NCBI RefSeq assembly: GCF_933775445.1 | Contig: NW_026089471.1 | Location: 62,001-126,000 of the forward strand | DNA: 64,000 nt | DNA from: Argentina anserina | Lineage: Eukaryota; Streptophyta; Magnoliopsida; Rosales; Rosaceae | Direction of reading: 5' to 3' | In this document: one piece after another, positions 52,301 through 64,000 of the stretch | How positions within the stretch are numbered: position 1 is the stretch's first letter | Layout: every line of letters starts with the position of its first letter | The notes under the pieces: generated by a model | The model's database searches: none | The model's input: only the letters and a program-made list of their open reading frames with translations | What the model was told of the DNA's origin: nothing | Translations under genes and position numbers: made by a program

Positions 52301-55244
52301 TAAAGATACTCAGTTTGAAAGAAACACACTCCCACACTTGCAAAACTCTCAAATTCAATAGAAACTCGCATTAGAAAGCCTTACAGAAAGATACTCAAAC
52401 GAGAAATGAAAAGATACACAATTGGAATAGTAAAGATACGCAAACGATGTAAAGATACACAATTGGAATAGTAAAGATACGCAAACGATGTAAAGATACT
52501 CAGTTTGAAAGAAACACACTCCCACACTTGCAAAACTCTCAAATTCAATAGAAACTCGCATCAGAAAGCCTTACAGAAAGATACTCAAACGAGAAATGAA
52601 AAGATACACAATTGGAATAGTAAAGATACGCAAACGATGTAAAGATACTCAATTGGAATAGTAAAGATACGCAAACGATGTAAAGATACTCAGTTTGAAA
52701 GAAACACACTCCCACAATTGCAAAACTCTCAAAATCAATAGAAACTCGCATCAGAAAGCCTTACAGAAAGATACTCAAACGAGAAATGAAAAGATACACA
52801 ATTGGAATAGTAAAGATACGCAAACGATGTAAAGATACTCAGTTTGAAAGAAACACACTCCCACACTTGCAAAACTCTCAAATTCAATAGAAACTCGCAT
52901 CAGAAGCCTTAGAGAAAGATACTCAAACGAGAAATGAAAAGATACACAATTGGAATAGTAAAGATACGCAAACGATGTAAAGATACACAATTGGAATAGT
53001 AAAGATACGCAAACGATGTAAAGATACTCAGTTTGAAAGAAACACACTCCCACACTTGCAAAACTCTCAAATTCAATAGAAACTCGCATCAGAAAGCCAT
53101 ACAGAAAGATACTCAAACGAGAAATGAAAAGATACACAATTGGAATAGTAAAGATACGCAAACGATGTAAACATACACAATTGGAATAGTAAAGATACGC
53201 AAACTATGTAAAGATACTCAGTTTGAAAGAAACACACTCCCACACTTGCAAAACTCTCAAATTCAATAGAATCTCGCATTAGAAAGCCTTACAGAAAGAT
53301 ACTCAAACGAGAAATGAAAAGATACACAATTGGAATAGTAAAGATACGCAAACGATGTAAAGATACACAATTGGAATAGTAAAAATACGCAAACGATGTA
53401 AAGATACTCAGTTTGAAAGAAATACACTCCCACACTTGCAAAACTCTCAAATTCAATAGAAACTCGTAACAGAAAGCCTTACAGAAAGATACTTAAACGA
53501 GAAATGAAAAGATACACAATTGGAATAGTAAAGATACGCAAACGATGTAAAGAAACACAATTGGAATAGTAAAGATACGCAAACGATGTAAAGATACTCA
53601 GTTTGAAAGAAACACACTCCCACACTTGCAAAACTCTCAAATTCAATAGAAACTCGCATCAGAAAGCCTTACAGAAAGATACTCAAACGAGAAATGAAAA
53701 GATACACAATTGGAATAGTAAAGATACGCAAACGATGTAAAGATACTCAGTTTGAAAGAAACACACTCCCACACTTGCAAAACTCTCAAATACAATAGAA
53801 ACTCGCATCAGAAGCCTTACAGAAAGATACTCAAACGAGAAATGAAAAGATACACAATTGGAATAGTAAAGATACGCAAACGATGTAAAGATACACAATT
53901 GGAATAGTAAAGATACGCAAACGATGTAAAGATACTCAGTTTGAAAGAAACACACTCCCACACTTGCAAAACTCTCAAATTAGATAGAAACTCGCATTAG
54001 AAAGCCTTACAGAAAGATACTCAAACGAGAAATGAAAAGATACACAATTGGAATAGTAAAGATACGCAAACGATGTAAAGATACACAATTGGAATAGTAA
54101 AGATTCGCAAACGATGTAAAGATACTCAGTTTGAAAGAAACACACTCCCACACTTGCAAAACTCTCAAATTCAATAGAAACTCGCATCAGAAAGCGATAC
54201 AGAAAGATACTTAAACGAGAAATGAAAAGATACACAATTGGAATAGTAAAGATACGCAAACGATGTAAAGATACTCAGTTTGAAAGAAACACACTCCCAC
54301 ACTTGCAAAACTCTCAAATTCAATAGAAACTCGCATCAGAAGCCTTACAGAAAGATACTCAAACGAGAAATGAAAAGATACACAATTGGAATAGTAAAGA
54401 TACGCAAACGATGTAAAGATACACAATTGGAATAGTAAAGATACGCAAACGATGTAAAGATACTCAGTTTGAAAGAAACACACTCCCACACTTGCAAAAC
54501 TCTCAAATTCAATAGAATCTCGCATTAGAAAGCCTTACAGAAAGATACTCAAACGAGAAATGAAAAGATACACAATTGGAATAGTAAAGATACGCAAACG
54601 ATGTAAAGATACACAATTGGAATAGTAAAAATACGCAAACGATGTAAAGATACTCAGTTTGAAAGAAATACACTCCCACACTTGCAAAACTCTCAAATTC
54701 AATAGAAACTCGTATCAGAAAGCCTTATAGAAAGATACTTAAACGAGAAATGAAAAGATACACAATTGGAATAGTAAAGATACGCAAACGATGTAAAGAT
54801 ACACAATTGGAATAGGAAAGATACGCAAACGATGTAAAGATACTCAGTTTGAAAGAAATACACTCCCACACTTGCAAAACTCTCAAAATCAATAGAAACT
54901 CGCATCAGAAAGCCTTACAGAAAGATACTCAAACGAGAAATGAAAAGATACACAATTGGAATAGTAAAGATACGCAAACGATGTAATGATACTCAGTTTG
55001 AAAGAAACACACTCCCACACTTGCAAAACTCTCAAATTCAATAGAAACTCGCATTAGAAAGCCTTACAGAAAGATACTCAAACGAGAAATGAAAAGATAC
55101 ACAATTGGAATAGTAAAGATACGCAAACGATGTAAAGATACACAATTGGAATAGTAAAAATACGCAAACGATGTAAAGATACTCAGTTTGAAAGAAACAC
55201 ACTCCCACACTTGCAAAACTCTTAAATTCAATAGAAACTCGCAT
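49301..55244 (+). repeat. Large satellite duplication, offset 6410 (copy 2)
   Basis: Partner of 42891-48834, separated from it by about 470 bp of satellite (48835-49300) that is not part of the second copy. The left breakpoint falls in a box region where the copies cannot be told apart, so it is uncertain by about 40 bp. Confidence 0.92.
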
Positions 55245-55457
55245 CAGAAAGCCATACAGAAAGATACTTAAACGAGAAATGAAAAGATACACAATTGGAA
55301 TAGTAAAGATACGCAAACGATGTAAAGATACACAATTGGAATAGTAAAGATACGCAAACGATGTAAAGATACTCAGTTTGAAAGAAACACACTCCCACAC
55401 TTGCAAAACTGTCAAAATCAATAGAAACTCGCATCAGAAAGCCTTACAGAAAGATAC

Positions 55458-55962
55458 TCAAACGAGAAATGAAAAGATACACAATTGGAATAGTAAAGAT
55501 ACGCAAACGATGTAAAGATACTCAGTTTGAAAGAAACACACTCCCACACTTGCAAAACTCTCAAATTCAATAGAAACTCGCATCAGAAGCCTTACAGAAA
55601 GATACTCAAACGAGAAATGAAAAGATACACAATTGGAATAGTAAAGATACGCAAACGATGTAAAGATACACAATTGGAATAGTAAAGATACGCAAACGAT
55701 GTAAAGATACACAATTGGAATAGTAAAGATACGCAAACGATGTAAAGATACTCAGTTTGAAAGAAATACACTCCCACACTTGCAAAACTCTCAAAATCAA
55801 TAGAAACTCGCATCAGAAAGCCTTACAGAAAGATACTCAAACGAGAAATGAAAAGATACACAATTGGAATAGTAAAGATACGCAAACGATGTAAAGATAC
55901 TCAGTTTGAAAGAAACACACTCCCACACTTGCAAAACTCTCAAATTCAATAGAAACTCGCAT
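55458..55962 (+). repeat. Satellite copy, offset 2344 (copy 1)
   Basis: Contains the 230-bp monomer and recurs at about 57802-58306. The shared AGAAATACACTCCC and TCAAAATCAATAG variants confirm the pairing. Confidence 0.78.
55520..55749 (+). repeat. 230-bp monomer with the 41-bp segment in triplicate
   Basis: GATAC boxes at 55624, 55646, 55665, 55687, 55706, 55728 and 55747 give alternating 22- and 19-bp spacing, so the 41-bp segment is present three times (148 + 82 = 230 bp). It lies inside a block repeated 2344 bp downstream. Confidence 0.9.
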
Positions 55963-57339
55963 CAGAAAGCCAGACAGAAAGATACTCAAACGAGAAATCA
56001 AAAGATACACAATTGGAATAGTAAAGATACGCAAACGATGTAAACATACACAATTGGAATAGTAAAGATACGCAAACTATGTAAAGATACTCAGTTTGAA
56101 AGAAACACACTCCCACACTTGCAAAACTCTCAAATTCAATAGAAACTCGCATTAGAAAGCCTTACAGAAAGATACTCAAACTAGAAATGAAAAGATACAC
56201 AATTCGAATAGTAAAGATACGCAAACGATGTAAAGATACACAATTGGAATAGTAAAGATACGCAAACGATGTAAAGATACTCAGTTTGAAAGAAACACAC
56301 TCCCACACTTGCAAAACTCTCAAATTCAATAGAAACTCGCATCAGAAAACCTTACAGAAAGATACTTAAACGAGAAATGAAAAGATACACAATTGGAATA
56401 GTAAAGATACGCAAACGATGTAAAGATACACAATTGGAATAGTAAAGATACGCAAACGATGTAAAGATATTCAGTTTGAAAGAAACACACTCCCACACTT
56501 GCAAAACTCTCAAATACAATAGAAACTGGCATCAGAAGCCTTACAGAAAGATACTCAAACGAGAAATGAAAAGATACACAATTGGAATAGTAAAGATACG
56601 CAAACGATGTAAAGATACTCAGTTTGAAAGAAACACACTCCCACACTTGCAAAACTCTCAAATTAGATAGAAACTCGCATTAGAAAGCCTTACAGAAAGA
56701 TACTCAAACGAGAAATGAAAAGATACACAATTGGAATAGTAAAGATACGCAAACGATGTAAAGATACACAATTGGAATAGTAAAGATACGCAAACGATGT
56801 AAAGATACTCAGTTTGAAAGAAACACACTCCCACACTTGCAAAACTCTCAAATTCAATAGAAACTCGCATCAGAAAGCCATACAGAAAGATACTTAAACG
56901 AGAAATGAAAAGATACACAATTGGAATAGTAAAGATACGCAAACGATGTAAAGAAACACAATTGGAATAGTAAAGATACGCAAACGATGTAAAGATACTC
57001 AGTTTGAAAGAAACACACTCCCACACTTGCAAAACTCTCAAATTCAATAGAAACTCGCATCAGAAAGCCTTACAGAAAGATACTCAAACGAGAAATGAAA
57101 AGATACACAATTGGAATAGTAAAGATACGCAAACGATGTAAAGATACTCAGTTTGAAAGAAACACACTCCCACACTTGCAAAACTCTCAAATTCAATAGA
57201 AACTCGCATCAGAAAGCCATACAGAAAGATACTTAAACGAGAAATGAAAAGATACACAATTGGAATAGTAAAGATACGCAAACGATGTAAAGATACACAA
57301 TTGGAATAGTAAAGATACGCAAACGATGTAAAGATACTC

Positions 57340-58048
57340 AGTTTGAAAGAAACACACTCCCACAATTGCAAAACTCTCAAAATCAATAGAAACTCGCATC
57401 AGAAGCCTTACAGAAAGATACTCAAACGAGAAATGAAAAGATACACAATTGGAATAGTAAAGATACGCAAACGATGTAAAGATACACAATTGGAATAGTA
57501 AAGATACGCAAACGATGTAAAGATACTCAGTTTGAAAGAAACACACTCCCACACTTGCAAAACTCTCAAATTAGATAGAAACTCGCATTAGAAAGCCTTA
57601 CAGAAAGATACTCAAACGAGAAATGAAAAGATACACAATTGGAATAGTAAAGATACGCAAACGATGTAAAGATACACAATTGGAATAGTAAAGATACGCA
57701 AACGATGTAAAGATACTCAGTTTGAAAGAAACACACTCCCACACTTGCAAAACTCTCAAATTCTATAGAAACTCGCATCAGAAAGCCATACAGAAAGATA
57801 CTTAAACGAGAAATGAAAAGATACACAATTGGAATAGTAAAGATACGCAAACGATGTAAAGATACTCAGTTTGAAAGAAACACACTCCCACACTTGCAAA
57901 ACTCTCAAATTCAATAGAAACTCGCATCAGAAGCCTTACAGAAAGATACTCAAACGAGAAATGAAAAGATACACAATTGGAATAGTAAAGATACGCAAAC
58001 GATGTAAAGATACACAATTGGAATAGTAAAGATACGCAAACGATGTAA
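57340..58048 (+). repeat. Satellite copy, offset 1964 (partner 59304-60012)
   Basis: Shares the rare CACAATTGCAAAAC, AATTAGATAG and AATTCTATAG variants with 59304-60012. The copies separate where this one enters the triplicated 41-bp segment. Confidence 0.75.
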
Positions 58049-58093
58049 AGATACACAATTGGAATAGTAAAGATACGCAAACGATGTAAAGAT
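57864..58093 (+). repeat. Second 230-bp monomer (copy at offset 2344)
   Basis: Same triplicated 41-bp segment as the unit at 55520-55749, with matching flanks. Only these two triplicated units were seen, which suggests one slippage event followed by segmental copying. Confidence 0.88.
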
Positions 58094-59978
58094 ACTCAGT
58101 TTGAAAGAAATACACTCCCACACTTGCAAAACTCTCAAAATCAATAGAAACTCGCATCAGAAAGCCTTACAGAAAGATACTCAAACGAGAAATGAAAAGA
58201 TACACAATTGGAATAGTAAAGATACGCAAACGATGTAAAGATACTCAGTTTGAAAGAAACACACTCCCACACTTGCAAAACTCTCAAATTCAATAGAAAC
58301 TCGCATCAGAAGCCTTACAGAAAGATACTCAAACGAGAAATGAAAAGATACACAATTGGAATAGTAAAGATACGCAAACGATGTAAAGATACACAATTGG
58401 AATAGTAAAGATACGCAAACGATGTAAAGATACTCAGTTTGAAAGAAACACACTCCCACACTTGCAAAACTCTCAAATTCAATAGAATCTCGCATTAGAA
58501 AGCCTTACAGAAAGATACTCAAACGAGAAATGAAAAGATACACAATTGGAATAGTAAAGATACGCAAACGATGTAAAGATACACAATTGGAATAGTAAAA
58601 ATACGCAAACGATGTAAAGATACTCAGTTTGAAAGAAATACACTCCCACACTTGCAAAACTCTCAAATTCAATAGAAACTCGTATCAGAAAGCCTTACAG
58701 AAAGATACTTAAACGAGAAATGAAAAGATACACAATTGGAATAGTAAAGATACGCAAACGATGTAAAGATACACAATTGGAATAGTAAAGATACGCAAAC
58801 GATGTAAAGATACTCAGTTTGAAAGAAACACACTCCCACACTTGCAAAACTCTCAAATTCAATAGAAACTCGCATCAGAAAGCCTTACAGAAAGATACTC
58901 AAACGAGAAATGAAAAGATACACAATTGGAATAGTAAAGATACGCAAACGATGTAAAGATACTCAGTTTGAAAGAAACACACTCCCACACTTGCAAAACT
59001 CTCAAATTCAATAGAAACTCGCATCAGAAAGCCATACAGAAAGATACTTAAACGAGAAATGAAAAGATACACAATTGGAATAGTAAAGATACGCAAACGA
59101 TGTAAAGATACACAATTGGAATAGTAAAGATACGCAAACGATGTAAAGATACTCAGTTTGAAAGAAACACACTCCCACACTTGCAAAACTCTCAAATTCA
59201 ATAGAAACTCGCATCAGAAAGCCTTACAGAAAGATACTCAAACGAGAAATGAAAAGATACACAATTGGAATAGTAAAGATACGCAAACGATGTAAAGATA
59301 CTCAGTTTGAAAGAAACACACTCCCACAATTGCAAAACTCTCAAAATCAATAGAAACTCGCATCAGAAGCCTTACAGAAAGATACTCAAACGAGAAATGA
59401 AAAGATACACAATTGGAATAGTAAAGATACGCAAACGATGTAAAGATACACAATTGGAATAGTAAAGATACGCAAACGATGTAAAGATACTCAGTTTGAA
59501 AGAAACACACTCCCACACTTGCAAAACTCTCAAATTAGATAGAAACTCGCATTAGAAAGCCTTACAGAAAGATACTCAAACGAGAAATGAAAAGATACAC
59601 AATTGGAATAGTAAAGATACGCAAACGATGTAAAGATACACAATTGGAATAGTAAAGATACGCAAACGATGTAAAGATACTCAGTTTGAAAGAAACACAC
59701 TCCCACACTTGCAAAACTCTCAAATTCTATAGAAACTCGCATCAGAAAGCCATACAGAAAGATACTTAAACGAGAAATGAAAAGATACACAATTGGAATA
59801 GTAAAGATACGCAAACGATGTAAAGATACTCAGTTTGAAAGAAACACACTCCCACACTTGCAAAACTCTCAAATTCAATAGAAACTCGCATCAGAAGCCT
59901 TACAGAAAGATACTCAAACGAGAAATGAAAAGATACACAATTGGAATAGTAAAGATACGCAAACGATGTAAAGATACA

Positions 59979-61846
59979 CAATTGGAATAGTAAAGATACG
60001 CAAACGATGTAAAGATACTCAGTTTGAAAGAAACACACTCCCACACTTGCAAAACTCTCAAATACAATAGAAACTCGCATCAGAAGCCTTACAGAAAGAT
60101 ACTCAAACGAGAAATGAAAAGATACACAATTGGAAGAGTAAAGATACGCAAACGATGTAAAGATACTCAGTTTGAAAGAAACACACTCCCACACTTGCAA
60201 AACTCTCAAATACAATAGAAACTCGCATCAGAAGCCTTACAGAAAGATACTCAAACGAGAAATGAAAAGATACACAATTGGAATAGTAAAGATACGCAAA
60301 CGATGTAAAAATACACAATTGGAATAGTAAAGATACGCAAACGATGTAAAGATACTCAGTTTGAAAGAAACACACTCCCACACTTGCAAAACTCTCAAAT
60401 ACAATAGAAACTCGCATCAGAAGCCTTACAGAAAGATACTCAAACGAGAAATGAAAAGATACACAATTGGAATAGTAAAGATACGCAAACGATGTAAAGA
60501 TACTCAGTTTGAAAGAAACACACTCCCACACTTGCAAAACTCTCAAATACAATAGAAACTCGCATCAGAAGCCTTACAGAAAGATACTCAAACGAGAAAT
60601 GAAAAGATACACAATTGGAAGAGTAAAGATACGCAAACGATGTAAAGATACTCAGTTTGAAAGAAACACACTCCCACACTTGCAAAACTCTCAAATTCAA
60701 TAGAAACTCGCATCAGAAGCCTTACAGAAAGATACTCAAACGAGAAATGAAAAGATACACAATTGGAATAGTAAAGATACGCAAACGATGTAAAAATACA
60801 GAATTGGAATAGTAAAGATACGCAAACGATGTAAAGATACTCAGTTTGAAAGAAACACACTCCCACACTTGCAAAACTCTCAAATACAATAGAAACTCGC
60901 ATCAGAAGCCTTACAGAAAGATACTCAAACGAGAAATGAAAAGATACACAATTGGAATAGTAAAGATACGCAAACGATGTAAAGATACTCAGTTTGAAAG
61001 AAACACACTCCCACACTTGCAAAACTCTCAAATACAATAGAAACTCGCATCAGAAGCCTTACAGAAAGATACTCAAACGAGAAATGAAAAGATACACAAT
61101 TGGAATAGTAAAGATACGCAAACGATGTAAAGATACTCAGTTTGAAAGAAACACACTCCCACACTTGCAAAACTCTCAAATACAATAGAAACTCGCATCA
61201 GAAGCCTTACAGAAAGATACTCAAACGAGAAATGAAAAGATACACAATTGGAATAGTAAAGATACGCAAACGATGTAAAGATACTCAGTTTGAAAGAAAC
61301 ACACTCCCACACTTGCAAAACTCTCAAATACAATAGAAACTCGCATCAGAAGCCTTACAGAAAGATACTCAAACGAGAAATGAAAAGATACACAATTGGA
61401 AGAGTAAAGATACGCAAACGATGTAAAGATACTCAGTTTGAAAGAAACACACTCCCACACTTGCAAAACTCTCAAATACAATAGAAACTCGCATCAGAAG
61501 CCTTACAGAAAGATACTCAAACGAGAAATGAAAAGATACAGAATTGGAATAGTAAAGATACGCAAACGATGTAAAGATACTCAGTTTGAAAGAAACACAC
61601 TCCCACACTTGCAAAACTCTCAAATACAATAGAAACTCGCATCAGAAGCCTTACAGAAAGATACTCAAACGAGAAATGAAAAGATACACAATTGGAATAG
61701 TAAAGATACGCAAACGATGTAAAGATACTCAGTTTGAAAGAAACACACTCCCACACTTGCAAAACTCTCAAATACAATAGAAACTCGCATCAGAAGCCTT
61801 ACAGAAAGATACTCAAACTAGAAATGAAAAGATACACAATTGGAAT
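59979..61846 (+). repeat. Satellite segmental copy, offset 2154 (copy 1)
   Basis: Recurs at 62133-64000 and may continue past the window. Markers at matching offsets are GGAAGAGTAAAG, TAAAAATACAC, TAAAAATACAGAATTGG, GATACAGAATTGG and ACTAGAAATG. One substitution was noticed (AATTCAATAG at 60691 versus AATACAATAG). Confidence 0.88.
61135..61282 (+). repeat. Representative 148-bp short monomer
   Basis: One full monomer from ACTCAG to the base before the next ACTCAG. Counting the strand gives 69 A, 30 C, 27 T and 22 G, so GC is about 35% and A outnumbers T 2.6-fold. Four GATAC boxes are spaced 23, 22 and 19 bp apart, followed by an 84-bp stretch without an exact box. The length is close to the 147 bp wrapped by a nucleosome core. 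Neighbouring monomers in this sub-array differ by only one or a few bases. Confidence 0.95.
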
Positions 61847-62132
61847 AGTAAAGATACGCAAACGATGTAAAGATACTCAGTTTGAAAGAAACACACTCCC
61901 ACACTTGCAAAACTCTCAAATACAATAGAAACTCGCATCAGAAGCCTTACAGAAAGATACTCAAACGAGAAATGAAAAGATACACAATTGGAAGAGTAAA
62001 GATACGCAAACGATGTAAAGATACTCAGTTTGAAAGAAACACACTCCCACACTTGCAAAACTCTCAAATACAATAGAAACTCGCATCAGAAGCCTTACAG
62101 AAAGATACTCAAACGAGAAATGAAAAGATACT

Positions 62133-64000
62133 CAATTGGAATAGTAAAGATACGCAAACGATGTAAAGATACTCAGTTTGAAAGAAACACACTCCCACAC
62201 TTGCAAAACTCTCAAATACAATAGAAACTCGCATCAGAAGCCTTACAGAAAGATACTCAAACGAGAAATGAAAAGATACACAATTGGAAGAGTAAAGATA
62301 CGCAAACGATGTAAAGATACTCAGTTTGAAAGAAACACACTCCCACACTTGCAAAACTCTCAAATACAATAGAAACTCGCATCAGAAGCCTTACAGAAAG
62401 ATACTCAAACGAGAAATGAAAAGATACACAATTGGAATAGTAAAGATACGCAAACGATGTAAAAATACACAATTGGAATAGTAAAGATACGCAAACGATG
62501 TAAAGATACTCAGTTTGAAAGAAACACACTCCCACACTTGCAAAACTCTCAAATACAATAGAAACTCGCATCAGAAGCCTTACAGAAAGATACTCAAACG
62601 AGAAATGAAAAGATACACAATTGGAATAGTAAAGATACGCAAACGATGTAAAGATACTCAGTTTGAAAGAAACACACTCCCACACTTGCAAAACTCTCAA
62701 ATACAATAGAAACTCGCATCAGAAGCCTTACAGAAAGATACTCAAACGAGAAATGAAAAGATACACAATTGGAAGAGTAAAGATACGCAAACGATGTAAA
62801 GATACTCAGTTTGAAAGAAACACACTCCCACACTTGCAAAACTCTCAAATACAATAGAAACTCGCATCAGAAGCCTTACAGAAAGATACTCAAACGAGAA
62901 ATGAAAAGATACACAATTGGAATAGTAAAGATACGCAAACGATGTAAAAATACAGAATTGGAATAGTAAAGATACGCAAACGATGTAAAGATACTCAGTT
63001 TGAAAGAAACACACTCCCACACTTGCAAAACTCTCAAATACAATAGAAACTCGCATCAGAAGCCTTACAGAAAGATACTCAAACGAGAAATGAAAAGATA
63101 CACAATTGGAATAGTAAAGATACGCAAACGATGTAAAGATACTCAGTTTGAAAGAAACACACTCCCACACTTGCAAAACTCTCAAATACAATAGAAACTC
63201 GCATCAGAAGCCTTACAGAAAGATACTCAAACGAGAAATGAAAAGATACACAATTGGAATAGTAAAGATACGCAAACGATGTAAAGATACTCAGTTTGAA
63301 AGAAACACACTCCCACACTTGCAAAACTCTCAAATACAATAGAAACTCGCATCAGAAGCCTTACAGAAAGATACTCAAACGAGAAATGAAAAGATACACA
63401 ATTGGAATAGTAAAGATACGCAAACGATGTAAAGATACTCAGTTTGAAAGAAACACACTCCCACACTTGCAAAACTCTCAAATACAATAGAAACTCGCAT
63501 CAGAAGCCTTACAGAAAGATACTCAAACGAGAAATGAAAAGATACACAATTGGAAGAGTAAAGATACGCAAACGATGTAAAGATACTCAGTTTGAAAGAA
63601 ACACACTCCCACACTTGCAAAACTCTCAAATACAATAGAAACTCGCATCAGAAGCCTTACAGAAAGATACTCAAACGAGAAATGAAAAGATACAGAATTG
63701 GAATAGTAAAGATACGCAAACGATGTAAAGATACTCAGTTTGAAAGAAACACACTCCCACACTTGCAAAACTCTCAAATACAATAGAAACTCGCATCAGA
63801 AGCCTTACAGAAAGATACTCAAACGAGAAATGAAAAGATACACAATTGGAATAGTAAAGATACGCAAACGATGTAAAGATACTCAGTTTGAAAGAAACAC
63901 ACTCCCACACTTGCAAAACTCTCAAATACAATAGAAACTCGCATCAGAAGCCTTACAGAAAGATACTCAAACTAGAAATGAAAAGATACACAATTGGAAT
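62133..64000 (+). repeat. Satellite segmental copy, offset 2154 (copy 2, open at window end)
   Basis: Partner of 59979-61846 and identical in marker order up to the last base of the window. The true right end of this duplication is therefore not visible. Confidence 0.88.

Larger units (their letters stand above)
35308..64000 (+). repeat. Tandem satellite array, right arm
   Basis: The same satellite resumes in the same orientation directly after the retrotransposon, in phase with the interrupted left unit (GATGT then AAAGATACTCAG). It runs to the window end with no gene and no second insertion. From 35.3 to 60 kb short and long monomers alternate, and the TCAAAATCAATAG variant is common. From about 60 kb nearly all monomers are the 148-bp AGAAGCC form with TCAAATACAATAG, a locally homogenised sub-array. 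Sporadic point variants such as CACTCCGACAC, CACAATTGCAAA and CTCGTAACAG recur at fixed offsets, which exposes larger duplications. Both ends of this arm are open: the left is the element and the right is the window edge. Confidence 0.98.

Noticed and set aside
61135..61282. CENP-B-box-like motif in the satellite
   Set aside because: No match to the TTCG...CGGG pattern was found in the consensus. Centromere function cannot be claimed from sequence alone.
35308..64000. Forward-strand 60-64-codon frames (MKETHS...)
   Set aside because: They recur wherever consecutive AATACAATAG-type 148-bp monomers lie and overlap each other. They are satellite shadows, not genes.

Overview
This is nuclear plant DNA, most likely from a eudicot. 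About 53 kb of the 64 kb is one AT-rich tandem satellite, in the same orientation on both sides of a single 10.8-kb LTR retrotransposon (24475-35307). I see no host gene, rRNA, tRNA or other RNA gene. The plant call rests on the retrotransposon: an Athila-type Ty3/gypsy element primed by tRNA-Asp and lying inside long satellite DNA, as in pericentromeric or centromeric plant chromatin. I cannot name the species.

Satellite (1-24474 and 35308-64000). The basic monomer is 148 or 149 bp. A longer form of 189 or 190 bp carries one extra 41-bp segment. The one-base difference in each pair is AGAAGCC versus AGAAAGCC. Rarer lengths are 167/168, 194 and 230 bp. All of them differ by whole steps between GATAC boxes, which lie 19, 22 or 23 bp apart in the 3' half of the monomer. 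Monomers are organised into nested higher-order duplications of about 0.5 to 6 kb, with copies that are almost identical. The largest runs from about 42.9 to 55.2 kb with an offset of 6410 bp. Others lie at 17.2-23.8 kb (offset 4033), 60.0-64.0 kb (offset 2154), 1.3-6.8 kb (offset 3170), 4.9-11.5 kb (offset 5008) and 14.1-16.1 kb (offset 1013).

Retrotransposon (24475-35307). It has two 1341-bp LTRs that differ at three positions, TGAT...ATCA ends, a perfect 5-bp target duplication (GATGT) and a tRNA-Asp primer-binding site. One uninterrupted gag-pol frame (Gag with a CCHC knuckle, then protease, reverse transcriptase, RNase H and integrase) has every catalytic residue I looked for. A 1.8-kb 3' region with no env-like frame carries three copies of a polypurine-type motif, the last next to the 3' LTR. 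The element looks complete, recent and possibly autonomous.

The main interest is the turnover of the array. Monomer length changes in GATAC-box steps, and the large satellite duplications appear less diverged than the two LTRs. Much of the present array may therefore have been copied after the retrotransposon landed. All comparisons were made by reading, so identity figures are approximate.
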